Positions 36,403 to 48,250 are shown, counted from the stretch's first letter. The stretch is 64,000 nt of DNA from Przewalskia tangutica (GCA_029844215.1 CM056727.1:22729450-22793449), one strand, 5' to 3'. A program made the numbers and translations. Notes: generated by a model from the sequence alone, not told the origin.

Positions 36403-36555
36403 TGATCCTTATAAGTGTTGTCAATTGTCCGTTCTCAAACACTGGTTATTGGAGCACATCTCGCGATTTACTGGTAGTAGTGTTGAGGAACCGGTATTAC
36501 TACGTCCAGGACTAGTCTGACGCAAAACAGAAACTTGGAACCTGGATATACAAAA
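36403..36555 (+). mobile_element. SINE remnant, 3' part
   Basis: It shares GGAGCACATCTCGCGATTTAC, TGGTAGTAGTGTTGAGG and GTCTGACGCAAA with the two better SINE copies but lacks a clear B-box and poly(A) tail. It sits directly beside the LINE target duplication. Confidence 0.6.
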
Positions 36556-36691
36556 TAAATTGAATGGACTAGATTATTTACTCTTTTTTTCCATCGGTTT
36601 AAATTATTTAGCTGACAAAGACCAATTTAAGACCCACATAAACTTCTGGCTAAGAATGCAACTGCTTTTTCCCCCACTTCACCTGCCAAAG

Positions 36692-36941
36692 TCCAATGGT
36701 AAAGCCTGAACGCTATAAGACGACATGGACAGTATGGGTTCGATTCTCCGCACTCCGCAGGCGCGAAAAAATTCTGCATGTTGGGGAATTTGACCTTATC
36801 TCATTGATCAGTCGTACGCTTCCAGAAACTAGCCACTAGAGCACATCCCGCGATTTACTGGTGATGTTGTTGAAGGACTGATGGCCTCTGGTATTATTCA
36901 GGCGCAAGTCTGGAAATCTCGATTATCAAAAAAAAAAAAAA
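36692..36941 (+). mobile_element. tRNA-derived SINE with long target duplication
   Basis: A B-box-like GGGTTCGATTCTC at 36729-36741, a body shared with 22856-23157, and an A tail ending at 36941. Both sides carry about 37 bp (36655-36691 and 36942-36978) identical at all but two positions, an unusually long duplication. Confidence 0.85.
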
Positions 36942-36978
36942 AATGCAAGTGCTTTTTCCCCCACTTCGCCTGCCAAAG

Positions 36979-38088
36979 ATTTGGACCACTTCTGTCTTTT
37001 CACTCCAAAGCCACATATTTTGTATATTCCTTTTGGGGGTAAATTAATTTATAAAACTTTTACCGACATATTTTATACTGTTACAGTTGACTGATATTAA
37101 AATCCAAAATATCTTTAGATAACACGGGTTGCTTTATGTTTATACGTTTGACGAGAAGTTGTAGTGAGTGAGTGATTAGACATGCATTTTTCTCTATATT
37201 CGTAGAATAATTTTAAGAAGTTACAGTTCCAAACACGCATAAAGCTCTGAGAAAGAAAGAAATTAAACCGCTTATTACGTGAAGGCAGCTCTCCGGAAAA
37301 GGTAAAACAAAATTCTATTCAACGGTGAAATTGAGCTTTGCATGTATAATAATTCATGTAGGAGGTGTTCGTTTGAGCTGTTTCAGTTTTAAATTGCTGT
37401 ATGAGGTGAATTCGATGTAGGGATTTGAAATCTAATTTTTATGTGCTGAAAATGTATATATATATTTTTTTGAAGAAAACTAGTTCGATTTATGGCTTTT
37501 ATTTCATTTGCCTAATTGAAATTCAATTTTCAAGGCTGAATTTAGAATTTTGCAGAAAGAAAATGAAGAAATCTCGAAAGGAAAGGATAATTGGATTTGA
37601 GCTTCGTAACTTCTGTTAAGTAATATTTTTAATGTATAAATAAGGAACTTGTGTTATTTGTTGTTTCCCTGAGAAACTCTTTCTTTTTACATAGTTAACT
37701 GAATTTCAAATGGTTTGAATTGTGGCCTCTTAGGCACAGCACAGGGTTGTCCAATGGAATATATGGAGATTCATGAAATTTTAAGGTTAATTTGTAGTTT
37801 GAAAGATGAAAAACATCAAGGGTGGGATTATCCGTTTTAATTGCATAAAGTAATTTGGCTTTGTGGCATGGATATTTGAAGGAAATGGTTTTATGTGTAG
37901 AAATGTTGAGACATGACAATGGAACAAGTCTCACCATTATATCTCAAGGTTGAATTTAAGTTTTGTATGGAATTATTTATGCTCGTGTATATATTTTGAG
38001 GAATATACAGTGTGCTATTATTTTGCTGATCCATCTTTCGTTAACTGCATACGTTTGTTAATTTAGGGATTCTGTGGCAAGCAGCGTA
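36979..38088 (+). promoter_or_regulatory. NF-YA promoter and 5' leader region
   Basis: No CDS is supported. A purine-rich stretch with a possible donor (GGAAAAG before GTAAAA at about 37302) and an acceptor TTTAG ending at 38066 suggest a 5' leader exon, a leader intron of about 760 bp, and a coding exon that begins with 22 bp of untranslated sequence. Transcript ends cannot be fixed by eye. Confidence 0.4.
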
Positions 38089-41000
38089 ATGACGTCCTCG
38101 CTTCATTATCATTCAGGTTATTTTCTGGTACACTATTTCGTCAGCGGTATAGATTTGTTTCCCGAGTCCTTAACTGTGTTATGTTGATCGTGAAATTAGC
38201 TTGATTGTTGATTCACATGTCTTCCGTTACTAAGTGATTCTGTAGCCTTGCTCTTCTACACATATTGTATGATATAAACCCTTCCTCCCCTGCTAGTAAA
38301 ATCTGGCACATCTTTTTGTGTGACTCCTCCAGTTTTCTGATATGAAGCACATTTATGATACCAAATGTGATGTGCAGCTTGAGACTTTTTCCATGCTATT
38401 GTGGAAGCTTGTTTTTTTTTATAAGTATTGTGAAAGGGAGGTTAAAAAGTATATAAAATAATCCCCGCAAGGGTGGCTCAGTTGGTTGAGCTTGGGGCTT
38501 CCATAATGGAGGTCTCAGGTTCGAAACCCTAGCAGCGGATTTGCCTCCTGGGTCGAGCTCGTCGCACGGGGCTTGCCTAGTACGGGTTATCTCTCATGTG
38601 TGGTTTGCGAGCTATTGCACAGGAGCGAGGTTTACCCTGTGCACACCCGAAGGGTAGCGGCTGCGGGTTTCCTTGTCATAAAAAAAATATACAAGATAAT
38701 TCATTTATTGTAAAGCGAAAATCCCAGCCTGTATAGGTAGTCAAGATTCAGGAGTGCTTGTTAAATGGCACTGGTTGAACTGATTATCTTTTAATACATT
38801 CTCTTGATGCTTTCATTGTTTTGTTATCTGATATGAAGAAAATAAATTACTGTCTGTATATGCTTTTGTTTCACATTCAATTTGTAAAGAACCATAGTTA
38901 ACTCAGACAAAAGCAGAAGGAAGTTAAAGTAATTGGGGTGTGTGCTTTTGGATACATGAACAAAAGGTTCTAATTCCTGTGCTACTGCAACAATTTTCAG
39001 ATGGTAGTGAGAATGAACAGCCAGAGAATCAATCAGAGGCTCACAACGAGTCTTCATCCCCTGCAACTGGAATGTCTGTCCCTGGCACTGTAACACTAAA
39101 TATGCACTACATGATTCCCACTCAACTTGGCAATGGAAATGCTATGGTACATTTGAAACACATATTAACTTCTACCGCCAGATTTCTAAAAAATACCTAT
39201 TAAGTCCTGATTTGATATCTTGTTCTACTTGATAATTATTCTTGCTGACAGATGCAACCCCCCCTCCTGTTCATTCGATCAAATCTGATTCTAGAAGTGT
39301 TATCATGACTTATTTAGGGGTCTCGGCAAATAGGATGACTATTAATATCTCAAAAATTAACATTGTAAACAAAAGGAGTCAGGGCATATATATTGACAAT
39401 GGTTCTGTGAGTATTATCATTTTTTCACTTGTTAGTAGGCTTCTTTGTTTTGTGAGATGAAGTGCACATGTTCTTATTTGGTCATAATAACAATATGTTA
39501 TATCGTTCGGATCGTTCTTGATGATTAGCAGATACTACTTTGACACTTGTAACAGGAAACCGTGTATATAACTTGCCCAATAATTGGTTGTCTAAAAGCA
39601 TGAAAGCCAAGTTGATAATAAATAGGTTAATGTGTGGCATAATGGAGCTGTGACTATGCTTGTGGATTCTTGTATGTAGAGATGAATTCATATGATGCAG
39701 AAGATATATAATATTAGATATATGAATGAATAGTCAGATGTTTCACATCAACCTATAAATTGACGAAAAGTTGCTTATTAGATAGCATAACAGAACACGC
39801 TTGTGTCGTTCAGACTGTTTGAGAAAGTAATAGGTGAATATGAACCTAAGAAGAGGCAGATTAATGCATCAAGTATTTGTAGTATTCCAGAATGTATTCG
39901 GGAGTAGGATGGGAGATATTTCTACTTATAGATTGTCATGTTGTATACCTGGCTGATATAATAAGGGCTGATAGCCTCTGACGAGGAATTAGAAAATTTG
40001 CATATTTCTTGAAGATAGGGAATGACCTTTTTGTGCTTATATATGATATTGCTTTTGATTATTTGATTACTTTCTCCTGATAGGAGTTAGAACCACTAAT
40101 AAGAACGTTCAGTTATGAGAAGAAATACCCTGCCTAGTGTGTGCTTATATGTAAGTAGCATAAAGTTTTTTGAATGGTGATGTTGTAACTTTAAGTATAC
40201 ATATTTCATGACTTCTCGATATTTACAATCCATCATGGGTGAGTTTTGTCACATTTCTGAAGACCTTGGGGAGTTTGATTTTCCATTTGGTCTTGTAAAT
40301 CAGGTATGATTCGGTTAGACACTAACACTTTAATTTTAGTCTCTCATTTCAATTTTAGCTTGTGTTATTTTGGAACTAATTTTCTAGGCATTGCTTCATT
40401 TTCAGATTACGAGATCTGTTTGTCACTCTTTCACAACAACTGCACTTGTCACAATTTGGCTAAAAATTTCTTGTAGGTCTACTAGCCTAGAGTTTCATTT
40501 AAGGTAAGTCTTTGTCCTATAGGAGGGATAGACTAGCAGAATTCTTTGAACCCATGGATGGGATGATCCGAATCAAGTAGACTCTTTATGCAGCAGGTTG
40601 AAGCATAGAGTTAGTTATACAGTAAATACTTGTTTTAATGCAAACCTTTCAAGTTTTGCCATCTTTTCAGCTTTGTGAATGAATTTAGTGCTACAATTGT
40701 TTCCAGCAGTTGTTGAAAATCTGTCCTATTCGGACTGCTGCATAAAGATTTTCCTAGGTTAACCTGAAGCTGGATGCTTTATCTCCCTCTCTTCCATTTG
40801 GCACAATAATTCCCTGCTATCTCAAGTATTCTCCCTCTCTTCCATTTGGCACAATAATACCCTGCTATCTTAAGTATTCTTAGTAGGACAGCGATTTTTA
40901 TTGGACAGTCTTTACCTAGAGTCTTCTGACAGAGATTGCAGATCTTTAAGGTACCAGTTAGGGAGTATTTGAAGCTTGTTTTTGTGTCTACTAATTTTAT

Positions 41001-42379
41001 ATTTACACTCTGGGGATTGGTTCTATTGCTTCTATTTTTCTGATAATAACTCTGCGTCGGTTTTTCATTAGTTGCAGGCTCAAACAGCTTATCCTTATCC
41101 AGACCCATACTATAGGAGCATATTTGCACCGTACGATGCACAGCCTTATCCTACACAACCTTACCCAGCACAACCAATGGTATTAGATTTTCGTAGCACT
41201 TTTCATTTGGAATTCATCTAAGAAATATCCCTGTAAAGTTAAGAACTTAGTTGTGCCATTTTCTGTCAGGTTCACGTTCAGCTAATGGGAATTCAACAAG
41301 CTGGTGTTCCTTTGCCATCAGACGCGATAGACGAACCTGTTTTTGTTAATGCAAAACAGTATCATGGCATCTTGAGGCGTCGACAGTCTCGCGCGAAAGC
41401 TGAGTCAGAAAAGAAACTTCTGAAAGCTAGGAAGGTATTTTCTCGAAAATGTGTTTTGTCTTATTATTTGTTAAACTATGTTTTCTTTTTGGTAAGGATT
41501 TGTTGAACTACGTTGCGTCAGTAGTCCAGTATTACAATTTATAGGTTAGTACAGGCACCCTGACCAGTATTACAAACTATGTTTTATTTTTCTGTTTTCT
41601 GTTTTCTGTTTCTTGTTTCTTGTTTTCTGTTCCTATACGTTTCTGTTGTTTCCCGGATGAAAGCAAGGAAATGAGCTGAATTTCTGTTTTTGCTTCTGTT
41701 CTGTGTTGCCTGAGCCGAGGGTCTCCCGAAAACAGCCGCTCTACCTACCAAGGTAGAGGTAAGGTCTGTGTACACTCTACCCTCCCCAGACCCCACATTG
41801 TGGGATTTTACTGGGTATGTTGTTGTTGTTGTCCATCAAAGAGACATCAGATTGCTCTAATCTTTTGGAAAAATATGATTTAGATGTATCGAAGAAAACC
41901 TAAATTTGATGCTGGGAACAAAGTGATTCTGTTCCCGGTTCGTAATTAAGGGTCCCTCCTATCAAAAAAATCCATTTTCTCTATGATTAATATGTGTATG
42001 TGGAAAGTTATGGGTTCTGATTAATGATATATTTTACTCCCTAATAAGTAGCTCAAAGATGATTATCACTGTGCTGGAAACATCTCTGCCAGATCCAATA
42101 GCATTCTTTTGGTAACAAGGTGCCCTTACCCCATGATAGAAGTTCTAATATCTATTTCTGAGGCTATGTTTTTCCGGCACCAATACCTTGGGAAGCTCAC
42201 ATTGCAAAATAATCTTGCAGCCCTACTTGCATGAATCACGTCATTTGCATGCATTGAAAAGAGCTAGAGGATGTGGGGGTCGTTTCCTGACAGCAAAGAA
42301 AACTGATAACCAGCAGAAAGAGGATGAATCTGGTGATAAATCACATGTCAACATTAATCTCGAGTCTGGAAAAGACTGA
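38089..42379 (+). CDS. NF-YA subunit, CCAAT-binding factor
   Basis: NF-YA joins the NF-YB/NF-YC histone-fold dimer and gives it CCAAT-box specificity in the nucleus. Five coding exons: 38089-38116, 39001-39146, 41078-41179, 41270-41434 and 42221-42379, all in phase, giving 199 residues. The start MTSS matches the Arabidopsis NF-YA7/NF-YA4 type, as does the length. Residues 84-92 are rich in Pro, Tyr and Gln after PYPDPYYRSIFAP. The NF-YB/C-interaction helix begins at about residue 115 (PVFVNAKQYHGILRRRQSRA), and the DNA-binding part at 148 (PYLHESRHLHALKRARGCGG, then RFLTAKK). The intron between them is at the usual place. No frameshift or stop. Intron 1 contains a SINE and intron 4 a TS SINE. 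No miR169 target site was seen in the first kb after the stop. An alternative acceptor 6 bp upstream of exon 3 (41072) would add two residues. Confidence 0.93.
38463..38687 (+). mobile_element. tRNA-derived SINE in NF-YA intron
   Basis: A tRNA-like head with an A-box-like GTGGCTCAGTTGG (38473-38485) and B-box GGTTCGAAACCC (38519-38530), a GC-rich body, and an A tail. Flanks TATATAAAATAAT (38450-38462) and TATACAAGATAAT (38688-38700) match at 11 of 13. A different family from 22856-23157. Confidence 0.85.
40782..40877. repeat. 48-bp tandem duplication in NF-YA intron
   Basis: Two units starting TCTCCCTCTCTTCCATTTGG at 40782 and 40830 differ at only two positions, so the duplication is fairly recent. 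Confidence 0.9.
41697..41832 (+). mobile_element. TS-family SINE in NF-YA intron
   Basis: Conserved body GAGCCGAGGGTCTCC, TACCAAGGTAGAGGTAAGG, CACTCTACCCTCCCCAGACC, ending in TTG repeats (41819-41831). This is the hallmark of the TS SINE described from tobacco. The 5' boundary is unclear; a TTTCTGTTTTCTGTT-rich stretch precedes it. Confidence 0.8.
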
Positions 42380-43962
42380 GGTTGCTTCTTCAAAGAACAC
42401 CTCTTGATTTATGCAACAATGCAATATCTAGGACTTTGTGGACCATTGAAAACAGCATGCTTTCGTCAAAGTGAAATTGTGGTAGCTGGGGAAAATCAGG
42501 GTGATAATGGTGTTCTGTATGTTTATCTGTGTAGAAATATCAGAATAGGCTACTTGTTTGATAGTTACAAAGTGGTCGCTGGGCGTATATTCTCAAAATA
42601 CTATCTTTCTGAGCTTTGTTTGTAGACATTCTTTGTTGTCCTTTTGTAATTACTTTGTGATTCCTTCCAACTGTAGATCTGGTAAGTTTACGAGATATCG
42701 AGTCAGAAAGTAGAGTTACTTATAAAGTTTGACATTTGTGTTTGTTAGTTTAGGAAGATAAGCTTGTAGTGCTGCTGGTTGATGGATTCTAATTTTTGAA
42801 GGTCAATGCATTCTGTGTCAATATATCTGTTGTAAGGAAGGTATCATCTGTGATTATTGGTTCTTATGTCTTGCCAAGCAGTAGGTCTTGTGTTCATATC
42901 CTTTCGTATTAACATGAAAGAATGTGTCATTTCATCATTTTAGTAACCATATTTAACCACCCATTTAGCCTGATAACCACTTTTGTCTATATAACAGTTG
43001 CCTTATCTTTTGAGACTACTTTCAATGTAAACTTGTGGCAGAAACTTTCTTCCATTTGCAACCATTCTTCTCAAACTCTTTGTTGTCTAAGTTTCTACAC
43101 GTAAAAGATTAAGTTTATATTTCTTGTGTTGCTAATCAGAATTTGTCCATTATTCGCTTTAGGAGAGAGCAAACGTCGCTTTAGGAGATAATATTTTTAA
43201 TGTGTTTCAAGCCTTAATCTTTGTGTTTTTTCATATTTTTTTTCTACAGCTCAAGTATGTGATCCTCAAAGCTGGAGTAGTCAACCAAAACAAAGTCTTA
43301 AAACATTTTTTGTCACCTTAAGGATGCAAAGGATCACATGTAAAAAAGAGTCGCAGGCCGATGAATTTGCTTAGAAATGACTGGGATATGAGTGAGGAAG
43401 CTCTTTTATTGATTTTAAAAATAATAAATAACATATATTGGTAAAATATGGTATGGTTGAGACTGATCTTTTATAACCGACACTTCAGTGAAATTTTACC
43501 TACTGATCAAACAACAGCTTTGGAGAACCAACACCAGTCGTAATTTTTTAAATGACTCATGTCGAAATAATTAGGTTAATAATATTTACGGGCTCAACTA
43601 AACACTATCTTCAACAGATAATGAACATACATGTGAAAAGTCCTATAATATATGAATACACTATTCAGTGCTAATTTTTTTTAAAAGTTTGAACCTATCA
43701 ATCCGTAAATATTATAGGGCATAGAAGTACACCTATAAACTATGCACAATTCCTACCACAGCAAAAGAGGCCTGGAGGGCAAGAAAGATTCTCACAATTC
43801 TTTCTGGAACAAAAAACACAATCATATTCTCAGAAGACCAAAGAATTCAATGAGTAACCAAACAAGTCAAAAATCTTCCACTCATAACACAAAAATTATG
43901 TCTTGACATAATGTTTCAAACAAACTGAAACTAATTAAACAACAAAGTCTAAATCTTAAAGC
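42380..43962. other. NF-YA and RPS25 converging 3' regions
   Basis: NF-YA (plus) and RPS25 (minus) converge here. No CDS is supported. Both 3' untranslated regions presumably lie in this stretch. Confidence 0.4.
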
Positions 43963-46157
43963 TTAGGTGTTGGTGGCCCTGGTGTAAATCTGCTGGCTAG
44001 CATGAGCAGACACCATTCTGATCAACCCTTTAGCCATCAATTCCCTAATTGCCTTCCTGGCAAGGGATCCACTTATCTGCAATTCAATCAAATGAACAAT
44101 ATTAGCATAAAAATATAAGCATATCAATAATGCATCTGCAACAAACCACTCAACAAAAAGACGATAACAGGACACTCCATTACAGCATTAGCTGGAGTTT
44201 GGAGTACCAGGCGGTATGGTTGTGCAAGAATATTTTTAGAGAATTATCTGGTGTGTTTGTATTTACATTTCTGTAATGTGTGTTTTTCGAGTTGGTAATT
44301 GGTGTTGGGAGTCTTTTAAAAGAAAATATCACAAAGATACAATTACATCTTTAAGAAGTTTCATATGGGAAAAGCACCATATTAAACACTTTCAGATAAT
44401 AATACAACTACTGCTTGGGTGTGCCAGACTCCTAAATATCTTCAGATAATAACAACAAGATACCCAGTAAATCACTCTGCTTGAGAGGGTAGAGTGTACA
44501 CAGACCTTAGCTCTACAATGGTAAGTAGAGAGGCTGTTTCCGCGAGACACTCGGCTCCGAATAAGCAAAACAGAAGCAAAAACAGAAAACCGAAAAAAAG
44601 ATCAGAATCAATAAGGCAGTAAGGAAATGCTGATAGCAAACTCGAATACGCCATAATAGCACATCTTGAAAAGGTCACGCAGATAATACCAAAACATAAA
44701 TTCATCAAAAACTTGCACAAAGAGAGACAAAAGAGATGGATTTTTAGAAGATTGTTGACAAGATTTTAATAATGGGCATTCCACCTAAGCCCACTAATTT
44801 TAAACAAAATACATGCGTTTTTTGCTTTGAGAATAACTGAGAAAACATAATTGATTATTTTGTTTTCAGAAAAGGCAGAAAGCATTTTTGGTTTAAAAAT
44901 CAAACCAGCTTAGAATTGTTTATTTAGTTTTGAGAAAAAAATTATATTTGAGACTTGTTATAAAAGAAATAATTATCTTTTGTTTGTCTCTAAAAGAATA
45001 AAACAATAAGTTCAGTTTTCAAACCAGACCATGTAGTTTGTAAACCAAAAATGCTTTTCTAAATTTTATCAGAAAGGAAAACAAATTCGAACATTTTTCT
45101 CTCAGAGTAATAGGCCCTCCTAGAGCAACTCTTTGAAATTTTTTGTTTGGCCCTTCTTCAATTCTAGAATCCACATTTGGTTCCAAGTTATGTTTTTGCC
45201 ATCAAGTAATTCTTCTTCACTCTCACCAAATGATTGTATGAAAAAGTGCATTAGAATTTGAAGATGTTTAATCAGCTTGAATCTGTTAATTTAAAAACAT
45301 GAAAGTGAGCTTCATTTCCCCAAGACATAAACAATCATTCTCCAAAAATACAAGTTCCCTTACTCTATATCATAGAAAAAACAAAAGCAAACTTATTCCT
45401 CCTGCACTTCAACCAAAACTAAGCCATTTGACTAATACAATTGAGAATCAACAACCCCACACTTGAATAGAGGTTTTTTCAGTTGAGTTAGTTATGGAAA
45501 AACACATCTACTAACTATAAACATAGTACTAGTCAAAGGACATCCCAGTGCACAAGTTAGCAGGGTCCGGGGAAGGGCCGCACACTAAGGGGTGTGACAT
45601 AGACCGACTACCCTAATGCAAGCAGTAGTGGCTGCTTCCACGGATTGAATAATGAATATATGTCACGGAGACAGCTTTAACTTTGCTCCCAGGCTCCCCC
45701 TTTATATAAAGAGAGTACTCGTATTCGATAATTTTCAAAACTAGGACACCAAAGCCTGGGCAGTGTATAGATAAAATGGAATCCTATAAGCAAGCATATT
45801 AGCATGTCACTTTAAATTCAAGACAAAATAATTAGATGAGAAAAAAGAGGCATACCCTCAAACGGTCGGAGAGTATGGAAGGGGTGATGAGCTTATACTT
45901 GGGGGCTTCAGTGATGAGCTTGTCGTAAGTGCCCTTATCGAACAAGACCATGTTGTTGACCTTCTCCTTTTGCTTTCCCTTGCTCCACTTCTTCTTCTTC
46001 TGCTTCCCACCACCTGACTTGGCCGGCTTGGATGATGGTGGAGGCGCCTGTGCCTTCTTTGGAGCCTGCAATAATAATTACTCATTATCACCAAATTCAA
46101 TGTAATTACCCATACATACAACAACTAAATCACTATAACGGCCAATAAGCTTACCAT
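43963..46157 (-). CDS. RPS25: 40S ribosomal protein S25 (eS25)
   Basis: A structural protein of the cytosolic small ribosomal subunit near the tRNA exit site. Three exons on the minus strand: 46157-46155 (only the ATG), 46065-45856 and 44076-43963, giving 108 residues, the usual plant length. The N-terminus is basic and low-complexity (APKKAQAPPPSSKPAKSGGG, then KQKKKKWSKGK), followed by the winged-helix domain (NNMVLFDKGTYDKLITEAPK, YKLITPSILSDRLR, then SGSLARKAIRELMAKGLI) and the conserved end SAHASQQIYTRATNT. The intron immediately after the start codon is typical of several plant ribosomal protein genes; the start is supported by ATG before GTAAGC and in-phase joining. Intron 2 (1779 bp) carries two SINEs in opposite orientation to those in NF-YA. 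No defects. Confidence 0.95.
44450..44580 (-). mobile_element. TS-family SINE in RPS25 intron
   Basis: The reverse complement of the TS SINE body: CCCAGTAAATC, AGGGTAGAGTGTACACAGACC, AAGTAGAGAGGCTGTTTCCG. It is more diverged than the copy at 41697 and lacks the clear TTG tail. Confidence 0.7.
45539..45712 (-). mobile_element. Au-like SINE in RPS25 intron
   Basis: It shows GGGTCCGGGGAAGGGCCG, GGCTGCTTCCACGGATTGAA and CTCCCAGGCTCCCCCTTT, the order of conserved blocks of the plant Au SINE, all with substitutions. No clean target duplication. Confidence 0.55.
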
Positions 46158-46380
46158 TGATGCCGGAACTGCGTATGGGGGTTAGGGCAATAGATGATGA
46201 GAACAACTGAAAGGCGCTATTTCTAACCTAAATCTGGGGGTTCTAGGGTTTTTATTGGATCACCTCCTATGGGCTTACGATATTCTGGGCCAGTTATTGT
46301 TCAGTGTTACCTAGAAATATGGGCTAGTGCATTGATGGATGAGACAGCTCGTATGGGCTTAGCTTATTCTGGGCCGATTG
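46158..46380 (-). promoter_or_regulatory. RPS25 promoter: telo-box and site II elements
   Basis: A telo-box (AAACCCTA on the minus strand, 46244-46251) lies about 90 bp upstream of the ATG. Five TGGGCY site II elements follow within 110 bp: 46270-46275, 46286-46291, 46320-46325, 46354-46359 and 46370-46375. This telo-box plus site II combination is established for ribosomal protein and other growth genes bound by TCP-type factors. Which strand the motifs act on is not critical. The leader itself is CT-rich. Confidence 0.75.
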
Positions 46381-46387
46381 ATGATCT

Positions 46388-46895
46388 ACAAAAGGGCAAT
46401 TCGCACGATTGTCCTATTTTGGGGTGGTCTTTAACTTTTGTCCCTCAAATCGCTAGTCTTTAATTTTTTTCTTTTGCCTAAAAAAAAGTGGTCAAAAATA
46501 TTTCTGATATTTTAGTTCGAATTTCAGCAGAGTAAAAAAAAAAGATCGCAAGTCAACCTATTCGGGGTAAAGTTATGCCTTAAGCATAGTTATGTAGAAA
46601 TTAAGTTATCCTAGGCATAGTTTTTGCCTTGTCCCGACATAGTTTTGTAGGATACTACAGATGTCCGGATAGTCATAGTTTGCTATTAAACATTTGCCTT
46701 GTGAATCTCTTTCTTTTTTTACTTTGCTGGGTTCGAACCCAAAATCTCTTATTTCATAGATGCGAATAAGAGTATTTTTATTCATAAATTTTCATTAAAT
46801 GAGAAGTATGGATAAAAATTTAAGAACATCAATTTGAGGGGGCAAAAATCAAAGACCAATCTATATGAAAAGCAATTCGCGCAATTTTTTGACAT
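46388..46895. mobile_element. Foldback MITE
   Basis: The left GGTCTTTAACTTTTGTCCCTC pairs with the right inverted GGGGGCAAAAATCAAAGACC, and both outer ends carry GCAATTCG[CG]AC-type sequence. The interior repeats CATAGTT and GTTATGCC. No ORF. A second, more decayed unit of similar design continues to about 47190. Confidence 0.6.
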
Positions 46896-46904
46896 ATAAA
46901 TACA

Positions 46905-47190
46905 CAAGTGAATTGCAAGAATGGCCTTCACATGGGTGATTTTAAACTTTTGTTCCGCTTAATATTATTTTTAAAAATTTGACTTTACTCTCTATAGGCA
47001 TAAATAGAAGAAATAACACATTTTCCCCTTCTTATGGGCTAGCAGGACATAAGATCATTAAGGGCAAAGTTATCGTAAGACATAATTTGTGAGATATTAT
47101 GATATATATATACCCAAAAAATCTATGTCTATTTGTTATGAGGGATAAAACTTGAAGACCAACACAAAATAAGGAGATAAGTGTCAACGA
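46905..47190. mobile_element. Decayed second copy of the foldback MITE
   Basis: GAATTGCAAGAATGGCCTT and TTTAAACTTTTGTTCC at the left resemble the inverted GGGATAAAACTTGAAGACC at the right. Boundaries are approximate. Confidence 0.4.
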
Positions 47191-47757
47191 CCCCATAAAT
47201 TAATGTTTCCTATGATACTATAGTTTAGGATATTTAAATTTAGTGAATCCACTCAATTAGCCACAAAAATTATCTATATTGCTCAATTGCTCAAAAGTCA
47301 ATATAATTAAAATTCTTGCAGAACAGACAACACATTACGCTAACTTTATTGAGCGTAATATTTTAAAATGTCTCAAACTCTTGTCTCATAAGCAAATTAA
47401 CTGATGCACATATTATAAGTTTACAACTAACACTTATGCTTGAAGAACAACATAAGCTATTTTCAAAAAAGTTTTATTAAGCGGGTCAAAAATTTCGATA
47501 CACAAGGAAAATCAAGAATTGGTAATTATACGTTGCAATTACATTTTAAGAAGTTGTCTTTAAGTATATATTTTTATAATTACACGATGTAATCAGATTA
47601 AAAAGGTCTTTTGGAAATTATGTTTTATAGTTCTTTTTCAAGTATAAGCACATAAAAGATTATAGTTCTTTTCAAATATAGCCACACGAAATCATATTTT
47701 AGGTATGCCATTATGATTGAAAGTATTAAAAAGGGACAAAAAAGACCTAAATTCATA
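47191..47757. other. AT-rich spacer
   Basis: No gene or repeat is recognised; short inverted or direct runs only. Confidence 0.35.
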
Positions 47758-48250
47758 CTCCATCTGTTTCAATTTATGTGAACCATTTACTATTTTGGGA
47801 ATCTACAAAGTGGTTCTTTAATCACGGTTTTCTTATATTTTTTCTAAATTATTTGAATTATAAATTATCACGATTTACAGTACTTTTAATGTAGTTTCTA
47901 AATATATAAATTTTATTTTTATAAACTTGAAAAAATTATGTAAAAAATTAAAGACAAAGTTATAAGATTGGTTTAGGATAAAAAAAATAAGAAGAATGAA
48001 ACCAAAAGGCCAAAAAGAAACAACAGGGAAATTACTTGATTATTTTTTAAAAATAAGTTAGAATTAATTAAGTTTTTCTTATTTTGTCCTTATCATTGTA
48101 AGTAATTATTTTTTAAAGTAACAAATATTGATTAGAGTACAATTAATTGGAAAGAGATAAGAATAATATAGTAAAAATAATCATCTTATTTATAATTTTT
48201 TAAAGTACGTGTAAAAGAGAAAGTGACCAAATAATATGGGACGGAGTGAG
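47758..48250. mobile_element. Stowaway-like MITE
   Basis: Termini CTCCATCTGTTTCAATTTATG and the inverted ATATGGGACGGAGTGAG, with TA on both sides (47756-47757 and 48251-48252). 493 bp, no ORF. Confidence 0.82.

Noticed and set aside
38473..38530. Possible tRNA gene (A-box and B-box)
   Set aside because: It does not fold as a full tRNA; the body, A tail and target duplication show it is a SINE.
40440..40880. Minus-strand frame at 40779-41141 as a gene
   Set aside because: It is produced by the 48-bp tandem duplication within the NF-YA intron and has no family match.
42380..43000. miR169 target site in the NF-YA 3' region
   Set aside because: No adequate match to the complement of miR169 was seen by eye; NF-YA4/7-type genes often lack it.
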